A stretch of DNA of 64,000 nt. Source: an uncultured Chitinophaga sp. (lineage in GTDB: Bacteria > Bacteroidota > Bacteroidia > Cytophagales > Cyclobacteriaceae). Shown here piece after piece: positions 36,323 through 46,020 of this stretch (position 1 is the stretch's first letter; every line of letters begins with the position of its first letter). The notes beneath the pieces are model-generated. The model was not told the origin of the DNA. It saw nothing but the letters and a program-made list of their open reading frames with translations, and did no database searches. The position numbers and the translations under genes were made by a program. The DNA lies in the NCBI GenBank assembly GCA_902168205.1, contig CABHOK010000007.1, positions 310,001-374,000 on the forward strand. Direction: 5' to 3'.

Positions 36323-39300
36323 TTATCTTCCTCCCTTAATTGCTTTGGCAATGGCCTCTAGGTGGTCGTTAAACGAGCTCAGTTGAATCAACATCTGTCC
36401 GGAGGTGTCGCTCTCGCTCAGCATTCCAAATTTATTATTCTTCACAAAGATCTCCTTGATCTGCTTCCATCGTATCACTTCCTGTTCAGCAAGGAAGCCT
36501 GCAATTTCTTTTAGTCGAAGCAGGTTCGCTTCTGCATCCGATGTCAGGGTCTGAGACTCTCCTTCGTAGTGCGAAAGAATCAACGTGTTTACTTCCTCGG
36601 GATTCATCAGCGGTACAACCTTACCTGCCATCTTATTCATATTCCGGTATGAACCCTGCAGCTTGAAAGCAGGTTCCGTACGGTATGCATCTTTCATGGC
36701 CGCACTCGCTATATATTGCTGGTTCACGAGCATCACGACATCGCGAATCCGGGTGATGTTCCGCAATACTGCGATAGCATCGTCAATTTCCTGCTGGTTA
36801 TAGTTTCCTTCGAGCTCAGGCAACAAATCACTTTTTGTCTCGATGTAACTGACGAGTTTGTATAGATCTTCAAAACTGCGGTTGCTGATGCGTTGCAGAT
36901 ATCGATTCTCGGCAACACAGTTTTCAATGAGACTGAGTCTGAACAACTGGTCAGAACTTCCTATAACATCTCCCAGGTTATATACATCCGCACGGTTCGC
37001 CAGCATATCTGGTATCTTGAATTGTTCACCGCTCTCGGTATAGGGGTTGCCGGCCATTACTACGCAGAAACGCTTTCCGCGCAAGTCATATGTTTTACTC
37101 TCACCTTCAAAAATACCATCCATCTTTCGCTGACCATCCGCGAGTGATATAAATTTCTGCAGAAACTCCGGACTGCAATGCTGGATATCATCAATATATA
37201 GCATCACGTTATCGGCCATCTCAAATGAAAGATTTATTTTCTTGAGTTCTGCACGTGCACCCGATGTTGTTGCTTCCTGTGGATCAATGGATGTGATACT
37301 ATGCCCGATGGTAGGACCGTTTATCTTCACAAAATGTAGTCCCATAGTTTTCGCCAGGTACTCCATCAACGTTGTTTTACCATAGCCTGGCGGCGATACC
37401 AGTAACAGCATCCCCATACGGGCAGTGCGTTTATCGTCACCTGCTGCACCAATTTGCTTCGCGAGGTTGGCACCGATCAATGGAAAGTATACTTCGTTGA
37501 TGAGACGATTACGAACAAACGAACTCAATACTTTTGGTTCGAGCTCGCTGATCTTTAACTGCTGGCGATATTCCTTCACCAATTGTTCCTTGAGCTGATT
37601 GAACGATGTGAATGCCGGAACAATCGTATCAAAGTAACTACGCATCTTCTTCATGAACCGATGGAAGTTCAATATATATTTACCCTCACCGGGTATTACG
37701 GCATGCGTGCCTTTTAGTCCGGTAAGTTCAATGGAATCTGCGGCTGCCCTTTCTCTGTACGGATGATCTTTGAAAAGCAGCAGGCATGCCGCTTCATCAA
37801 TATATAGTTCATCGGTTACGACCGAACGTGTTTGAGAAAATGCCTGCAGCCAGCTTTGAATGATATAAAATCGCTCAGCCGTTTCGAAGCCTGTATTGTT
37901 TAATTCCTGCAGGAACAGCGCTGTCCTTTTCTGGGCCGTTAAGTATTCATCGAATGCTTTTTTGAAATGCAGCGCTTGCTGACTGCAGGTAAAATGCCGC
38001 GTGACCGAAAGTTCAGAATACAGATATAGCGCCACATCGTTGGCGTCTACAGATTCGTATACAATCTTTGACTGCACGAATTGCGTTGACAATTGTTTTT
38101 CTACAAAGCTTGCACGCTTGCTCTGCGGGAAACTTTCCTGTATAGCATAGGCAGCCGTAATCAATTGCTGTAACTTGTTGCGCGAAGCCTCATCCAGTCC
38201 AAACCAGAACAATTGAGCAGCCACACGAACTGCAGGAGAAAACTGAAGTATATGCAGTTCCGCCTGAAGCTTTTTAAGCCCCTGGTATATAATTGCAGCA
38301 TCTGTATTATGAACGCCTTTCAGATACGCTGCGGCATAATCACGCTCCGTACGATCGTTAAGGAAAGTTTCGTAGTTCCATGAATCGTTCTGCTGCAGAC
38401 TTTCCTGATATGTTTGATATGCGAGGTATTCCGAACGGTATATTTCCGCATTTTCAGATATCAACTCCTGCTCCCATATAGCGCGATGCTGGTATAGCGA
38501 TTCAGCAGACACCTGCTTATAGAAGCTTGTTCCCAGGAGATGAAAAAACAAATTCTCATTTCTGCGAATGATCGTGAGATCAAGCACTTGTTTGTTTACA
38601 ATGAACTTGTAATTACCGAGTGCTATTATGTTCTGGCCATCAACAAAAAGATCAGTCTTGTCTTTGAGATTTCGTAAGGCAGTTTCCTGTGCGACCTTCA
38701 CCAGGTTCTCGAGATTTTCTGCTTTCGCTACATCACCGAGTTCCTTTAACTCGTCCATCAGGTTACGCACCTTGTCTACCATCAAATCAGTAGAGAAGAA
38801 TGCATATATACTTTCCTTGTCGTTAAACGACTGTGCTTTGTTTTCAATGTTCTTCAGAACACGCAGGCCGATCTGCTCCAATGCTGTTGTACGCTTATTC
38901 AATTGCGCGATCAGCATTTCCTTTTTGCCGTTGAACGCTTTGATGACCTCGTCACGTTTATCGGCTATCTTCAGAACGAATTCATCAAAGTCGGCAAATT
39001 TACTCTCGAGTTCCTCCACCTGAATGCCCACCTTCGTGAAATACTCTTCACATTTCTCAGGTGTTGTAGAGAGGTCAAGGAAGTTTACCATACTTTGATC
39101 GAGCAACGTAAGCTGTGCATAAAACTGGCCGGTCGACTCCTGCGCTTTCAAGGCAGTCGTTACGCGTACCAATTCTGCTTTCACTTCATTGAGTGATGCG
39201 AATATCAGCGAGATCTTTTCAACGATACGCGTAGTCTGCGTAGTGTCTTCAATTTTGAGACTGTTCAGAATATCGATGAGCATCTCCAGTCCGGTAGAAA

Positions 39301-41164
39301 TCTCTTTTATAGCTTGCTCTACCGGTTGCGCATCGATCACCTTGGTTACAAGGCTTGCTGCTTTCTTGAGCTCGGCAACTTTTTCTGCGTAGGGCGCCAG
39401 AGCCTCCTCCTTCAATAAGAACGTAACCGTATCCTGTGATAGTGAACTGTTATACTGTGCGAGTATATCTTTTAACGCACTAACGGCATTCGTATCAATA
39501 TACCGGATATTCTGCAGATCAATAACAGCACCTTGCATGCTCCGCGTTGTTGCGAGCAGTTTTACAAGTTGATCCAGCGATGTGATGGTTGCACCTTTTA
39601 CATCGATCACCAACTGGTCCACCCGCTTTTGCATGGCCACGAGATTGTCCTTGGCATGCTGCCGTTGCGCCTGCACTTTTGCAAACTCATCAATAGCGGT
39701 GTTGGCTATATTCCGGATTTGCGTCAGCGGAGTAGCGAGATCGAACGTACCGTCATCCTTCAACCAGAAATACGAATCGACAATATCATTCGTGCGCTTG
39801 TGTATATCTTCGTAAAGATCTTCGTAGCTGTCTTCTTTCTGCAAAAGCTGTATTACTTCCTGGCTTTCGCTCATCGCGCTCACTATATCTTTATTTCCGA
39901 TCTTATACAGCACGTTGTTACTCATCGCTGTATTTTCCTGGAGCGTAGCTGTATAAGGCGTTTGCCAGATCTGCACCTGGTGATGTCTCACCGCTTCATT
40001 CTCCGATCGGAAGTAAACCAACATTCCATCACCGAATACGGTAAAGCCATTGCACACGATCGGGGTCTCTACTTGTTGCGCGATCATGTTGTACGACATC
40101 AGTACATATGTATTCGTATACCGCTGATAGAATATATACAGGTAGTCTTCCCCATTGGGAGACGTAACACTGTTGCTATATTCCAGCTCCGCTACATTGA
40201 GTTCGAATATTTTGTGTTCGCCATTTTGCAGATAATAACCATTCGGAAAAACTATACCCTGGTTGTCTGGTAACAACACGCCTGCATCAAGCAGGGTATT
40301 AATGGGAAGGACCTGTTTCGTTCGTACATTAAATATATAGGCACGAAAGTTTTCTCCATACGGTTTTATTTTGATCGGTATGAGATTTCCGAGATCAGCA
40401 TAATGATACTCTGCATCATCCAATTGCTGATCTTTATTTAAGACAGGCTCCGAGTAAATTCCCTTACCTGAATCGGTATTGTTTTCAATTTTAAAAGTAA
40501 TATCACCGTGAACTGCTTCGATGAATACTTTGTCTAAAATTGAAATATGCGGATGTAAACCTAACCTGCGATTAGCGAGATCGGTTTTGATCCAATCGAA
40601 TTCATGCTGTGGTGAACGCTTTACTTCGTGAATACTGCGGTCATCAAGATATACCAGCTTGTCATCCTTGATCAACCATTTAAAAGCTTTTCGGTCGTCA
40701 GGATTTTTGCTGGTTTGAAAAATCATGTAAAGATGATTCTCCGTCTTTACAAACTTGGCAAAGATCGAGTCCCTATAGTACTTGTAAAGATTGCTGAAGT
40801 CTGTAATGAAGCTTTCGTCTTCAATCAGCGTAAGCGGCTCCGGAGCGAAATGATCGCCCGTGAATTTATATATACTGAAAACATCACTGAGCTTGATGTT
40901 TTCACGTAAACCGAAATGAACGTTATACCCGAAGATGGTAAGCTTACCAAAGGCCATGATGCCACGCGCTACACCACTGTTTATAGTCGTGATGCGCTGA
41001 TTGGCGATCAGTTGAAAACCGGTGGTATTGAATATTTCCTTGCGGGCGTTATTCAACTTTGCCAGTCGCTCTGCCAGATTCAACCGTTGTTCTTCCAGTC
41101 GCTTCCGGATAATCTCGTATGTACCGGAATCTAATATCGTATTTGTGTTTTCAGTACCTGCCAT
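36323..41164 (-). CDS. Giant AAA ATPase of the 'DNA repair ATPase' type
   Basis: 1613 residues. Residues 1-470 are a beta-rich N-terminal region; about 470-900 contain long coiled-coil helices (KVQAQRQHAKDNLVAMQKRVDQL region and later); a single AAA module lies near residues 1255-1450 with Walker A LLVSPPGYGKTTLMEYLAKT and Walker B NVMLYIDDIQH, plus a sensor-type VVMAGNPYTE segment. Proteins of this size and layout are labelled DNA repair ATPase in databases, but the operon, not DNA repair, is the better clue: it is the last of five genes with PspA and flotillin, suggesting a machine acting on membrane-bound complexes. No membrane segment is visible. Function unproven. Confidence 0.8.
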   Translation of the reverse strand: MAGTENTNTILDSGTYEIIRKRLEEQRLNLAERLAKLNNARKEIFNTTGFQLIANQRITTINSGVARGIMAFGKLTIFGYNVHFGLRENIKLSDVFSIYKFTGDHFAPEPLTLIEDESFITDFSNLYKYYRDSIFAKFVKTENHLYMIFQTSKNPDDRKAFKWLIKDDKLVYLDDRSIHEVKRSPQHEFDWIKTDLANRRLGLHPHISILDKVFIEAVHGDITFKIENNTDSGKGIYSEPVLNKDQQLDDAEYHYADLGNLIPIKIKPYGENFRAYIFNVRTKQVLPINTLLDAGVLLPDNQGIVFPNGYYLQNGEHKIFELNVAELEYSNSVTSPNGEDYLYIFYQRYTNTYVLMSYNMIAQQVETPIVCNGFTVFGDGMLVYFRSENEAVRHHQVQIWQTPYTATLQENTAMSNNVLYKIGNKDIVSAMSESQEVIQLLQKEDSYEDLYEDIHKRTNDIVDSYFWLKDDGTFDLATPLTQIRNIANTAIDEFAKVQAQRQHAKDNLVAMQKRVDQLVIDVKGATITSLDQLVKLLATTRSMQGAVIDLQNIRYIDTNAVSALKDILAQYNSSLSQDTVTFLLKEEALAPYAEKVAELKKAASLVTKVIDAQPVEQAIKEISTGLEMLIDILNSLKIEDTTQTTRIVEKISLIFASLNEVKAELVRVTTALKAQESTGQFYAQLTLLDQSMVNFLDLSTTPEKCEEYFTKVGIQVEELESKFADFDEFVLKIADKRDEVIKAFNGKKEMLIAQLNKRTTALEQIGLRVLKNIENKAQSFNDKESIYAFFSTDLMVDKVRNLMDELKELGDVAKAENLENLVKVAQETALRNLKDKTDLFVDGQNIIALGNYKFIVNKQVLDLTIIRRNENLFFHLLGTSFYKQVSAESLYQHRAIWEQELISENAEIYRSEYLAYQTYQESLQQNDSWNYETFLNDRTERDYAAAYLKGVHNTDAAIIYQGLKKLQAELHILQFSPAVRVAAQLFWFGLDEASRNKLQQLITAAYAIQESFPQSKRASFVEKQLSTQFVQSKIVYESVDANDVALYLYSELSVTRHFTCSQQALHFKKAFDEYLTAQKRTALFLQELNNTGFETAERFYIIQSWLQAFSQTRSVVTDELYIDEAACLLLFKDHPYRERAAADSIELTGLKGTHAVIPGEGKYILNFHRFMKKMRSYFDTIVPAFTSFNQLKEQLVKEYRQQLKISELEPKVLSSFVRNRLINEVYFPLIGANLAKQIGAAGDDKRTARMGMLLLVSPPGYGKTTLMEYLAKTMGLHFVKINGPTIGHSITSIDPQEATTSGARAELKKINLSFEMADNVMLYIDDIQHCSPEFLQKFISLADGQRKMDGIFEGESKTYDLRGKRFCVVMAGNPYTESGEQFKIPDMLANRADVYNLGDVIGSSDQLFRLSLIENCVAENRYLQRISNRSFEDLYKLVSYIETKSDLLPELEGNYNQQEIDDAIAVLRNITRIRDVVMLVNQQYIASAAMKDAYRTEPAFKLQGSYRNMNKMAGKVVPLMNPEEVNTLILSHYEGESQTLTSDAEANLLRLKEIAGFLAEQEVIRWKQIKEIFVKNNKFGMLSESDTSGQMLIQLSSFNDHLEAIAKAIKGGR

Positions 41165-41304
41165 TAAGGAAAAAGATAAACGCTGATGAACATCTATACA
41201 TCTGTAAAAATTACTGCCATGATCACGGCTGAACCGGGACTCTTATGAAGTCCCGATTCGCGTGTATGATCCGGCTGCGCTGAGAACCATCGATGATTGA
41301 CGTA

Positions 41305-43332
41305 CTACAGCTTTCTGTTCGATAATCCCAAACTACTTGCCAGGTTGGCGAGGTTGAGTAATGACGGACGATCTTCGTCAGAACTGTTTTGCTGCATTTT
41401 CAGAATGAGACTTGAAATGGTCAGGTTCTTGATATCATTCGAAGTTATATTATACTTCACAGCAAAGTCGCGGATGCGAGTCAACAGGTCACCACCATTT
41501 CCACCTTCTCCAAGTATAGCAGTTTTGATCTGGGTTGCGTTTTCACTTTCGTTGATCAAACGATCAAAGCCTTTTGCATTCGAAACCTGGTTCACTATAT
41601 TCTGGAAGAACATGGTCTCCCCCCCTACGATATCAATTTTCGCAGACTTCAACGCCTCGCCTAATATAGCGGCTTGTGCTTCGGCAATCTGTGTTTGCGT
41701 ATTGATCTGTGCCAATGCTATATCTCTTTCTTTTGCAAGCAGCAACTTGAACTCTTCGTGATCTTTTCCGACACCATCGAGTTTCTTCATCGCTTCTGCT
41801 TTTTGCTCGATACCGGCAGCTTCTGCCAACGCTTTTTCTTTGGTTACTTCCGCTTCGGTTAAACCTTCCTTGCGTTTTGCTTCAGCAACTTTCTCAATTA
41901 CGGTAGCATCTACTATACCTTGTCTTTCGGATGCATCTGCTTTGGCCATCATAACCTCTGCTTCAGAAAGTCCTTTCGTTGCTTCTTCACGTGCCTGAGC
42001 TTCGGCTAATATTTTACGGGCCTCCGCTTGTTTCACGGCAGCTTCTTTCTTGGCATCTGCATCAATGATCAACTGTTTCGCTTTTTCTTCGGCAGCTTTT
42101 TTCTCTGCCTCCGCAGCTTTCACGGTATAGATCAGTTTTTCTTCAGCCTGTTGACTGGCCTGTGTTATACCTACAGTCTTCTTACGTTCTACTTCACGGA
42201 AAGCTTCCAGATCTTTTACGCCTTGTTGTTCTTCTACCACACCTTTTTCAAGACGCACGCGATCGCGAATAACATCCTGTATATTCTTGCGCTCAACTTC
42301 TACTGTTTTCTCTTTTTCAATCTGCGCCAGGGTTACAATCTTCTCACGCTCGGTAGCTTCCAATGCACGATCTTTTTCCACACGCTCAGTCTCTACAGCA
42401 TCGGTGCGTTGTTTATTTTTCTCTGCGATGATGATCTGGCGTAATTTATTTTCCTCTTGTACAGCAAGCGATTCTTCTGTCTTGATACGAACGGATTCAG
42501 ACTTGAGTCTTTCTTCTTCTCTTACTTTGAGGATCTCGGCTTGTTCGCGGGCCTTTACGTTGTCAATTTCTCTGCGCTGCTTTTCTTCTTTCTCTGCCAT
42601 CTGACGTTCCAGCTCGAGTATAGCTTCACGTGCTTCAACGTCTTGCTTCTTGATCACTTTCTCTTCTTCACGCTTGATCAGGTTGGCTTTTATATTCTGC
42701 GCAGCTGTAAGCTCGGTAATCTTCTTGATACCTTGTGAGTCGAGTATATTTTGCGGACTGAGAAATTTTATTTCGGTTTGTTCCAGGAAATCGATCGCGC
42801 AGTCGTCAAGTATATATCCGTTCAGGTCAGTTCCGATGATGTTCAGAATTTCAGTTCTGAATTCCCGGCGAGCTTCATATAGTTCGATGAAATCAAATTT
42901 TTTACCTACTGTTTTTAGTGCTTCCGAGAATTTTGCCTCGAAGAGGTTGCAAAGTGTTTCAATGTCGCTGGCTCTTTCGGTACCAATGATCTGGGCTACG
43001 TTCAACACATCATCAACGTTCTTATTTACACGAACGAAGAATGCTACTTTGATATCAGCGCGGATATTGTCTTTACAGATAAGACCATCCTGTTCGAGAC
43101 GATCGATCTGCAGTTTCTTTACAGATATATCCATAATTTCCATCTGATGAAGAATAGGAATTACATACATCCCTTTGTTGAAGGCAACTTTACCACCGCC
43201 AACACCTGTGCGCACAATTGCTTTACCCTGCGGAATCTTTTTGTAGAAAGTCGCGAAGGCAAAGAGAATGATAAAGATAAAGAATACAATTCCGCCAAGA
43301 AGCAATAAGCTAATGCCACCAAGTAGATCCAT
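41305..43332 (-). CDS. Flotillin/YqiK-like band-7 membrane protein
   Basis: 675 residues. One N-terminal membrane helix (LLGGIVFFIFIILFAFATFY), a band-7/SPFH domain (about 40-230; KAIVRTGVGGGKVAFNKGMY, then ADIKVAFFVRVN), and a very long Ala/Glu/Lys coiled coil (about 230-560) with an EA-repeat flotillin core, then a C-terminal oligomerisation region. Flotillins form scaffolds on the inner membrane. It follows an NfeD-like OB-fold protein, the standard YqiJ-YqiK / YuaF-FloT pairing, and precedes the AAA ATPase gene. Probable role: membrane-domain organisation under envelope stress together with PspA. Confidence 0.93.
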   Translation of the reverse strand: MDLLGGISLLLLGGIVFFIFIILFAFATFYKKIPQGKAIVRTGVGGGKVAFNKGMYVIPILHQMEIMDISVKKLQIDRLEQDGLICKDNIRADIKVAFFVRVNKNVDDVLNVAQIIGTERASDIETLCNLFEAKFSEALKTVGKKFDFIELYEARREFRTEILNIIGTDLNGYILDDCAIDFLEQTEIKFLSPQNILDSQGIKKITELTAAQNIKANLIKREEEKVIKKQDVEAREAILELERQMAEKEEKQRREIDNVKAREQAEILKVREEERLKSESVRIKTEESLAVQEENKLRQIIIAEKNKQRTDAVETERVEKDRALEATEREKIVTLAQIEKEKTVEVERKNIQDVIRDRVRLEKGVVEEQQGVKDLEAFREVERKKTVGITQASQQAEEKLIYTVKAAEAEKKAAEEKAKQLIIDADAKKEAAVKQAEARKILAEAQAREEATKGLSEAEVMMAKADASERQGIVDATVIEKVAEAKRKEGLTEAEVTKEKALAEAAGIEQKAEAMKKLDGVGKDHEEFKLLLAKERDIALAQINTQTQIAEAQAAILGEALKSAKIDIVGGETMFFQNIVNQVSNAKGFDRLINESENATQIKTAILGEGGNGGDLLTRIRDFAVKYNITSNDIKNLTISSLILKMQQNSSDEDRPSLLNLANLASSLGLSNRKL

Positions 43333-43376
43333 AGTAAAGGAAAAGTTTAAAGGTTAGAATTTTAGTTGTAAAGGTT

Positions 43377-43390
43377 TATATATATATATA
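43377..43390. repeat. (TA)7 simple repeat
   Basis: Seven TA units in the short gap between the flotillin gene and the OB-fold membrane gene. Such a run can vary in length and lies where it could change spacing within the operon. Confidence 0.8.
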
Positions 43391-43399
43391 GAGTAAAGG

Positions 43400-44080
43400 T
43401 CAAACGATGTTGGACAGTGTGATCTCAGGCACTACGAGGTAAAATTTCTTATCGGATGATTCGTCCATAATCATCACCTCGGCATCGTACGCTATCGACT
43501 CACCTGTTTTACTTTTTACATTGATGCGGATGATATCACTTTGTATTTTCACTTCTGCTGCTCCGATCGTATCGCCTGAAATTGTTGAACGCATCCGGGC
43601 GATTCTTCCCAATAATTCCTGCGGTTCCTCTCCATTATAGCCCATAGCATCATATACTTTGATCAACGGTTTAGTTGCATACCGGGTAATCAGATACGTG
43701 ACAAAGAAAACAGGAAAAAGTATAACGACCGATTTCCAGCCCCAGCTTGCGAGCCCGAGAAATACCGATGATGTTAACGTAATAATCCACGCGATGAATT
43801 TGAAAACAGAATATACCACCATGAATGGCACTTTGCCGATGTTCACAAACTCCAATGCTTTCTGAAAAAAACTTTTGTCTTCCGTTACATCATCACCGTC
43901 AACATCTACATCTGTATCCAGGTCTGCGCCATGTACTGGCAAGTCTGTATCAGCTGCGGCATCTCCGAACAGATCTCCGGCAAAGAATGTAGTGATCCAA
44001 TATATAGCAGTTACGCCCGTGAGAATCGTCATGATCGCATTACTCAGCGGATGAAAAAGCAGGTCGATTATACTTGACAT
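43400..44080 (-). CDS. NfeD-like OB-fold membrane protein (YqiJ/DUF1449-like)
   Basis: 226 residues. Three or four membrane helices (ITGVTAIYWITTFFAG; VFKFIAWIITLTSSVFLGLA; SVVILFPVFFVTYLI) separated by an acidic loop with many Asp (AADTDLPVHGADLDTDVDVD), then a C-terminal soluble OB-fold of about 75 residues (ELLGRIARMRSTISGDTIGA and onward). This is the layout of YqiJ/NfeD-family partners of flotillins. It stands directly before the flotillin gene, 67 bases apart, and after pspA. Confidence 0.82.
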   Translation of the reverse strand: MSSIIDLLFHPLSNAIMTILTGVTAIYWITTFFAGDLFGDAAADTDLPVHGADLDTDVDVDGDDVTEDKSFFQKALEFVNIGKVPFMVVYSVFKFIAWIITLTSSVFLGLASWGWKSVVILFPVFFVTYLITRYATKPLIKVYDAMGYNGEEPQELLGRIARMRSTISGDTIGAAEVKIQSDIIRINVKSKTGESIAYDAEVMIMDESSDKKFYLVVPEITLSNIV

Positions 44081-44104
44081 CGGTACGTTGAACAGGTTAA
44101 CAAT

Positions 44105-44806
44105 TTACGATATACCTAATTTTTGTTTGATAGCCTGAAGATCTCTTTCAATGGATAACGAATCGTCTTTCAGCAGGCTGTCCAATTCTTCTTTCTTACT
44201 ATTTTTTTCACGGGATATTTCACCATACGCTTTCGCGACAGCTTCCTGGTCTTCCACCTTTGATCGCATGCGTTCGAGCATCGAGACTATTCCGTTGTTA
44301 TCGGCCTGGGCGAGTTGTTTGTTTACCTGTTCAGTCGCTTTACTGACTTTCACTCTCGCCTTTAACGTACGCAACTCTTTCTCCCACTTCTCCATATTCT
44401 CTCTAAGAATCTCGGTATTGCGCAGCATTTCCCTGGAAGATTGTTGCAATGCCGTTACCTGCAGGCCGAGCTCTTCCGATTCTATATAGTACTTTTTATG
44501 GAGCGATAAAGCTTCACGCGCAAGCTCTTCAGCCTTGATCAGGTCTACCTGTCCTGACTGCGCTTTTTGCATGATCAATATAGCTTTTTCAGCATAATTT
44601 TTTGACTCCTGTTGAACCTGAAGCTGATTGTTTTCAGTACGTATAGCCAGTGCTTTTACCTGGGCATAAGCTTCAGTTGCTTCGGTAAGATCGGTGCGCA
44701 ATTCACGAAGGCCCTGCTCTGTCATCTTGATAGGATCTTCCATCTTATCAACTGCTGCGTGGATTTCAGCCTGTCCTATTCTAAAAAGTCTTTTGAAAAT
44801 ATTCAT
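44105..44806 (-). CDS. pspA: PspA/IM30-family membrane-stress protein
   Basis: 233 residues, almost entirely helical. MNIFKRLFRIGQAEIHAAVDKMEDPIKMTEQ is the amphipathic helix and start of the PspA/Vipp1 (ESCRT-III-like) fold, with a coiled-coil body (SKATEQVNKQLAQADNNGIVSMLERMRSK). PspA assembles on damaged inner membrane and keeps the proton gradient. It is the second gene of the operon, after the YbjN-like gene, and unlike proteobacterial pspA has no PspF/sigma-54 partner here. Confidence 0.93.
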   Translation of the reverse strand: MNIFKRLFRIGQAEIHAAVDKMEDPIKMTEQGLRELRTDLTEATEAYAQVKALAIRTENNQLQVQQESKNYAEKAILIMQKAQSGQVDLIKAEELAREALSLHKKYYIESEELGLQVTALQQSSREMLRNTEILRENMEKWEKELRTLKARVKVSKATEQVNKQLAQADNNGIVSMLERMRSKVEDQEAVAKAYGEISREKNSKKEELDSLLKDDSLSIERDLQAIKQKLGIS

Positions 44807-44847
44807 GACTGATGATTTTAGATTTTAAATACAATCGTGCATCTAAA

Positions 44848-45240
44848 TTATAGTTTCGAAAAATCAATGATCTGTTGAGAGAATTCGCTCAGTAATAATC
44901 CAAGCGAGTTCAGGGCACTTTCAAATTCATTGAAGTCCAGATTTTGAAGCTGCATGGTATACCGGAACAGTACCCGGTCGCCTTCTTCATTAATAACAAA
45001 AGCACCGTGAATGGTATCCCTGTTTTTTTGAAGTAGTTTTTTGAACATGTCCAGGTTGTCTTGCCGGAAAGAAAAGAGAAACTGCTCCATAATAAGAATG
45101 GGCGGTGCTATACCCAGAATCAGATTATGAATGCCATCGGGTTGATTATCGATTTTCAGAATGCCATGCTGCTCACTCTTATATAGGATCCTACAGTTAA
45201 GCCTGAGTGCGAAATCTTCGATGGTCTCAAAGTGATTCAT
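44848..45240 (-). CDS. YbjN/Tir-chaperone-like small protein, first gene of the PspA operon
   Basis: 130 residues from the ATG at 45240; the frame continues upstream to 45399 but that extension runs through the promoter and into the divergent gene, so the shorter start is used. The pattern (strand-rich middle ILKIDNQPDG, FLFSFRQDNLDMFKKLLQKN, GAFVINEEGDRVLFRYTMQLQN, closing helix) is that of YbjN or type III secretion chaperone-like folds, seen elsewhere next to pspA. An alternative is the DUF2170/YjfI family, which has similar size and neighbours. Probably a regulator or adaptor of PspA. Confidence 0.65.
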   Translation of the reverse strand: MNHFETIEDFALRLNCRILYKSEQHGILKIDNQPDGIHNLILGIAPPILIMEQFLFSFRQDNLDMFKKLLQKNRDTIHGAFVINEEGDRVLFRYTMQLQNLDFNEFESALNSLGLLLSEFSQQIIDFSKL

Positions 45241-45264
45241 GCCGTATAGTTTCTGCTGACTGAA

Positions 45265-45295
45265 CAAATCTATTAAGTACTTTTTAAAATTGCAA
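45265..45295 (-). promoter_or_regulatory. Promoter of the PspA-flotillin-ATPase operon
   Basis: On the minus strand TTG (45295-45293), a 20-base spacer and a perfect TAGATTTG (45272-45265), about 24 bases ahead of the ATG at 45240. Both elements and the spacing match the Bacteroidota consensus. Confidence 0.7.
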
Positions 45296-45307
45296 AAAAT
45301 ATTAGCA

Positions 45308-45337
45308 TTGTGATAATAGAAATTACAATTATATTTG
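45308..45337 (+). promoter_or_regulatory. Promoter of the XRE gene, possibly giving a leaderless transcript
   Basis: TTG at 45308-45310, a 19-base spacer and a perfect TATATTTG at 45330-45337. The ATG of the XRE gene is at 45343, only five bases on, so the predicted transcription start falls at or next to the start codon. Confidence 0.65.
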
Positions 45338-45342
45338 AGGAC

Positions 45343-46020
45343 ATGACGAAGATTGGCGCCAATATTAAAAAGATCAGAACGACCAAAGGACTTAGCCAAC
45401 AGGCATTTGCAGATTTATTTGACCTGACAAGGGGAAATATCTCTTCGTATGAGGAGAACAGGGCTGAGCCGAGGATCGAAACGGTTATACAGATTGCCAA
45501 TTATTTTTGCATACCGCTCAATCAATTCATTACGCAGAACCTCTCCATACACGAGATACTGAAATATAACGGGGATACGTTAATTGAGGATGAAAATAAT
45601 ATCATCAATCTTCAACTCCGGCAGGTGCCATTCATTAATGACGCTATATATATGAAGTGCTCTTACCAGCAATTGTCATTCAATGATCAGGATAACTTTC
45701 CGAAGCTCATTTTGCCGGAAGTAAACAATCGCAATATGGTAGCGCTGAGCTTTAATCCGAATATCGCGCACCACGAATCGCTCCCAAACTATAGTATAGG
45801 TGATGTGTTGATTTTCGAAGAAGTGACCCAACAGAATATTCATCTCTGTCAGCACAAGACAGGTCTTTTTATTGACGGGCATGAGATCATGCTGGGCCAG
45901 TATCAAATGAAAGATGAAAAAATTGACCTTGTCTTAAATGACTTCAAACGGGAGACATTCGACTTCAAGTTTACGCAACGGTTCTGGAAATTGTTTGCAA
46001 CGTATCAGCACGAGAAATAA
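45343..46020 (+). CDS. XRE-family regulator with C-terminal S24-like domain
   Basis: 225 residues from ATG 45343 (MTKIGANIKKIRTTKGLSQQ). The Cro/C1 HTH occupies residues 1-65; the remainder has a LexA/S24-like beta pattern (SLPNYSIGDVLIFEEV, then HKTGLFIDGHEIMLGQYQMK) but I do not see a clear Ser-Lys peptidase dyad, so self-cleavage is doubtful. It is divergent from the PspA operon with promoters 13 bases apart, the typical layout for a local repressor or activator of that operon. Confidence 0.85.
   Translation: MTKIGANIKKIRTTKGLSQQAFADLFDLTRGNISSYEENRAEPRIETVIQIANYFCIPLNQFITQNLSIHEILKYNGDTLIEDENNIINLQLRQVPFINDAIYMKCSYQQLSFNDQDNFPKLILPEVNNRNMVALSFNPNIAHHESLPNYSIGDVLIFEEVTQQNIHLCQHKTGLFIDGHEIMLGQYQMKDEKIDLVLNDFKRETFDFKFTQRFWKLFATYQHEK

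Noticed and set aside
45241-45399. Longer start for the YbjN-like gene at 45399
   Set aside because: The extra 53 residues would span both promoters and overlap the divergent XRE gene.
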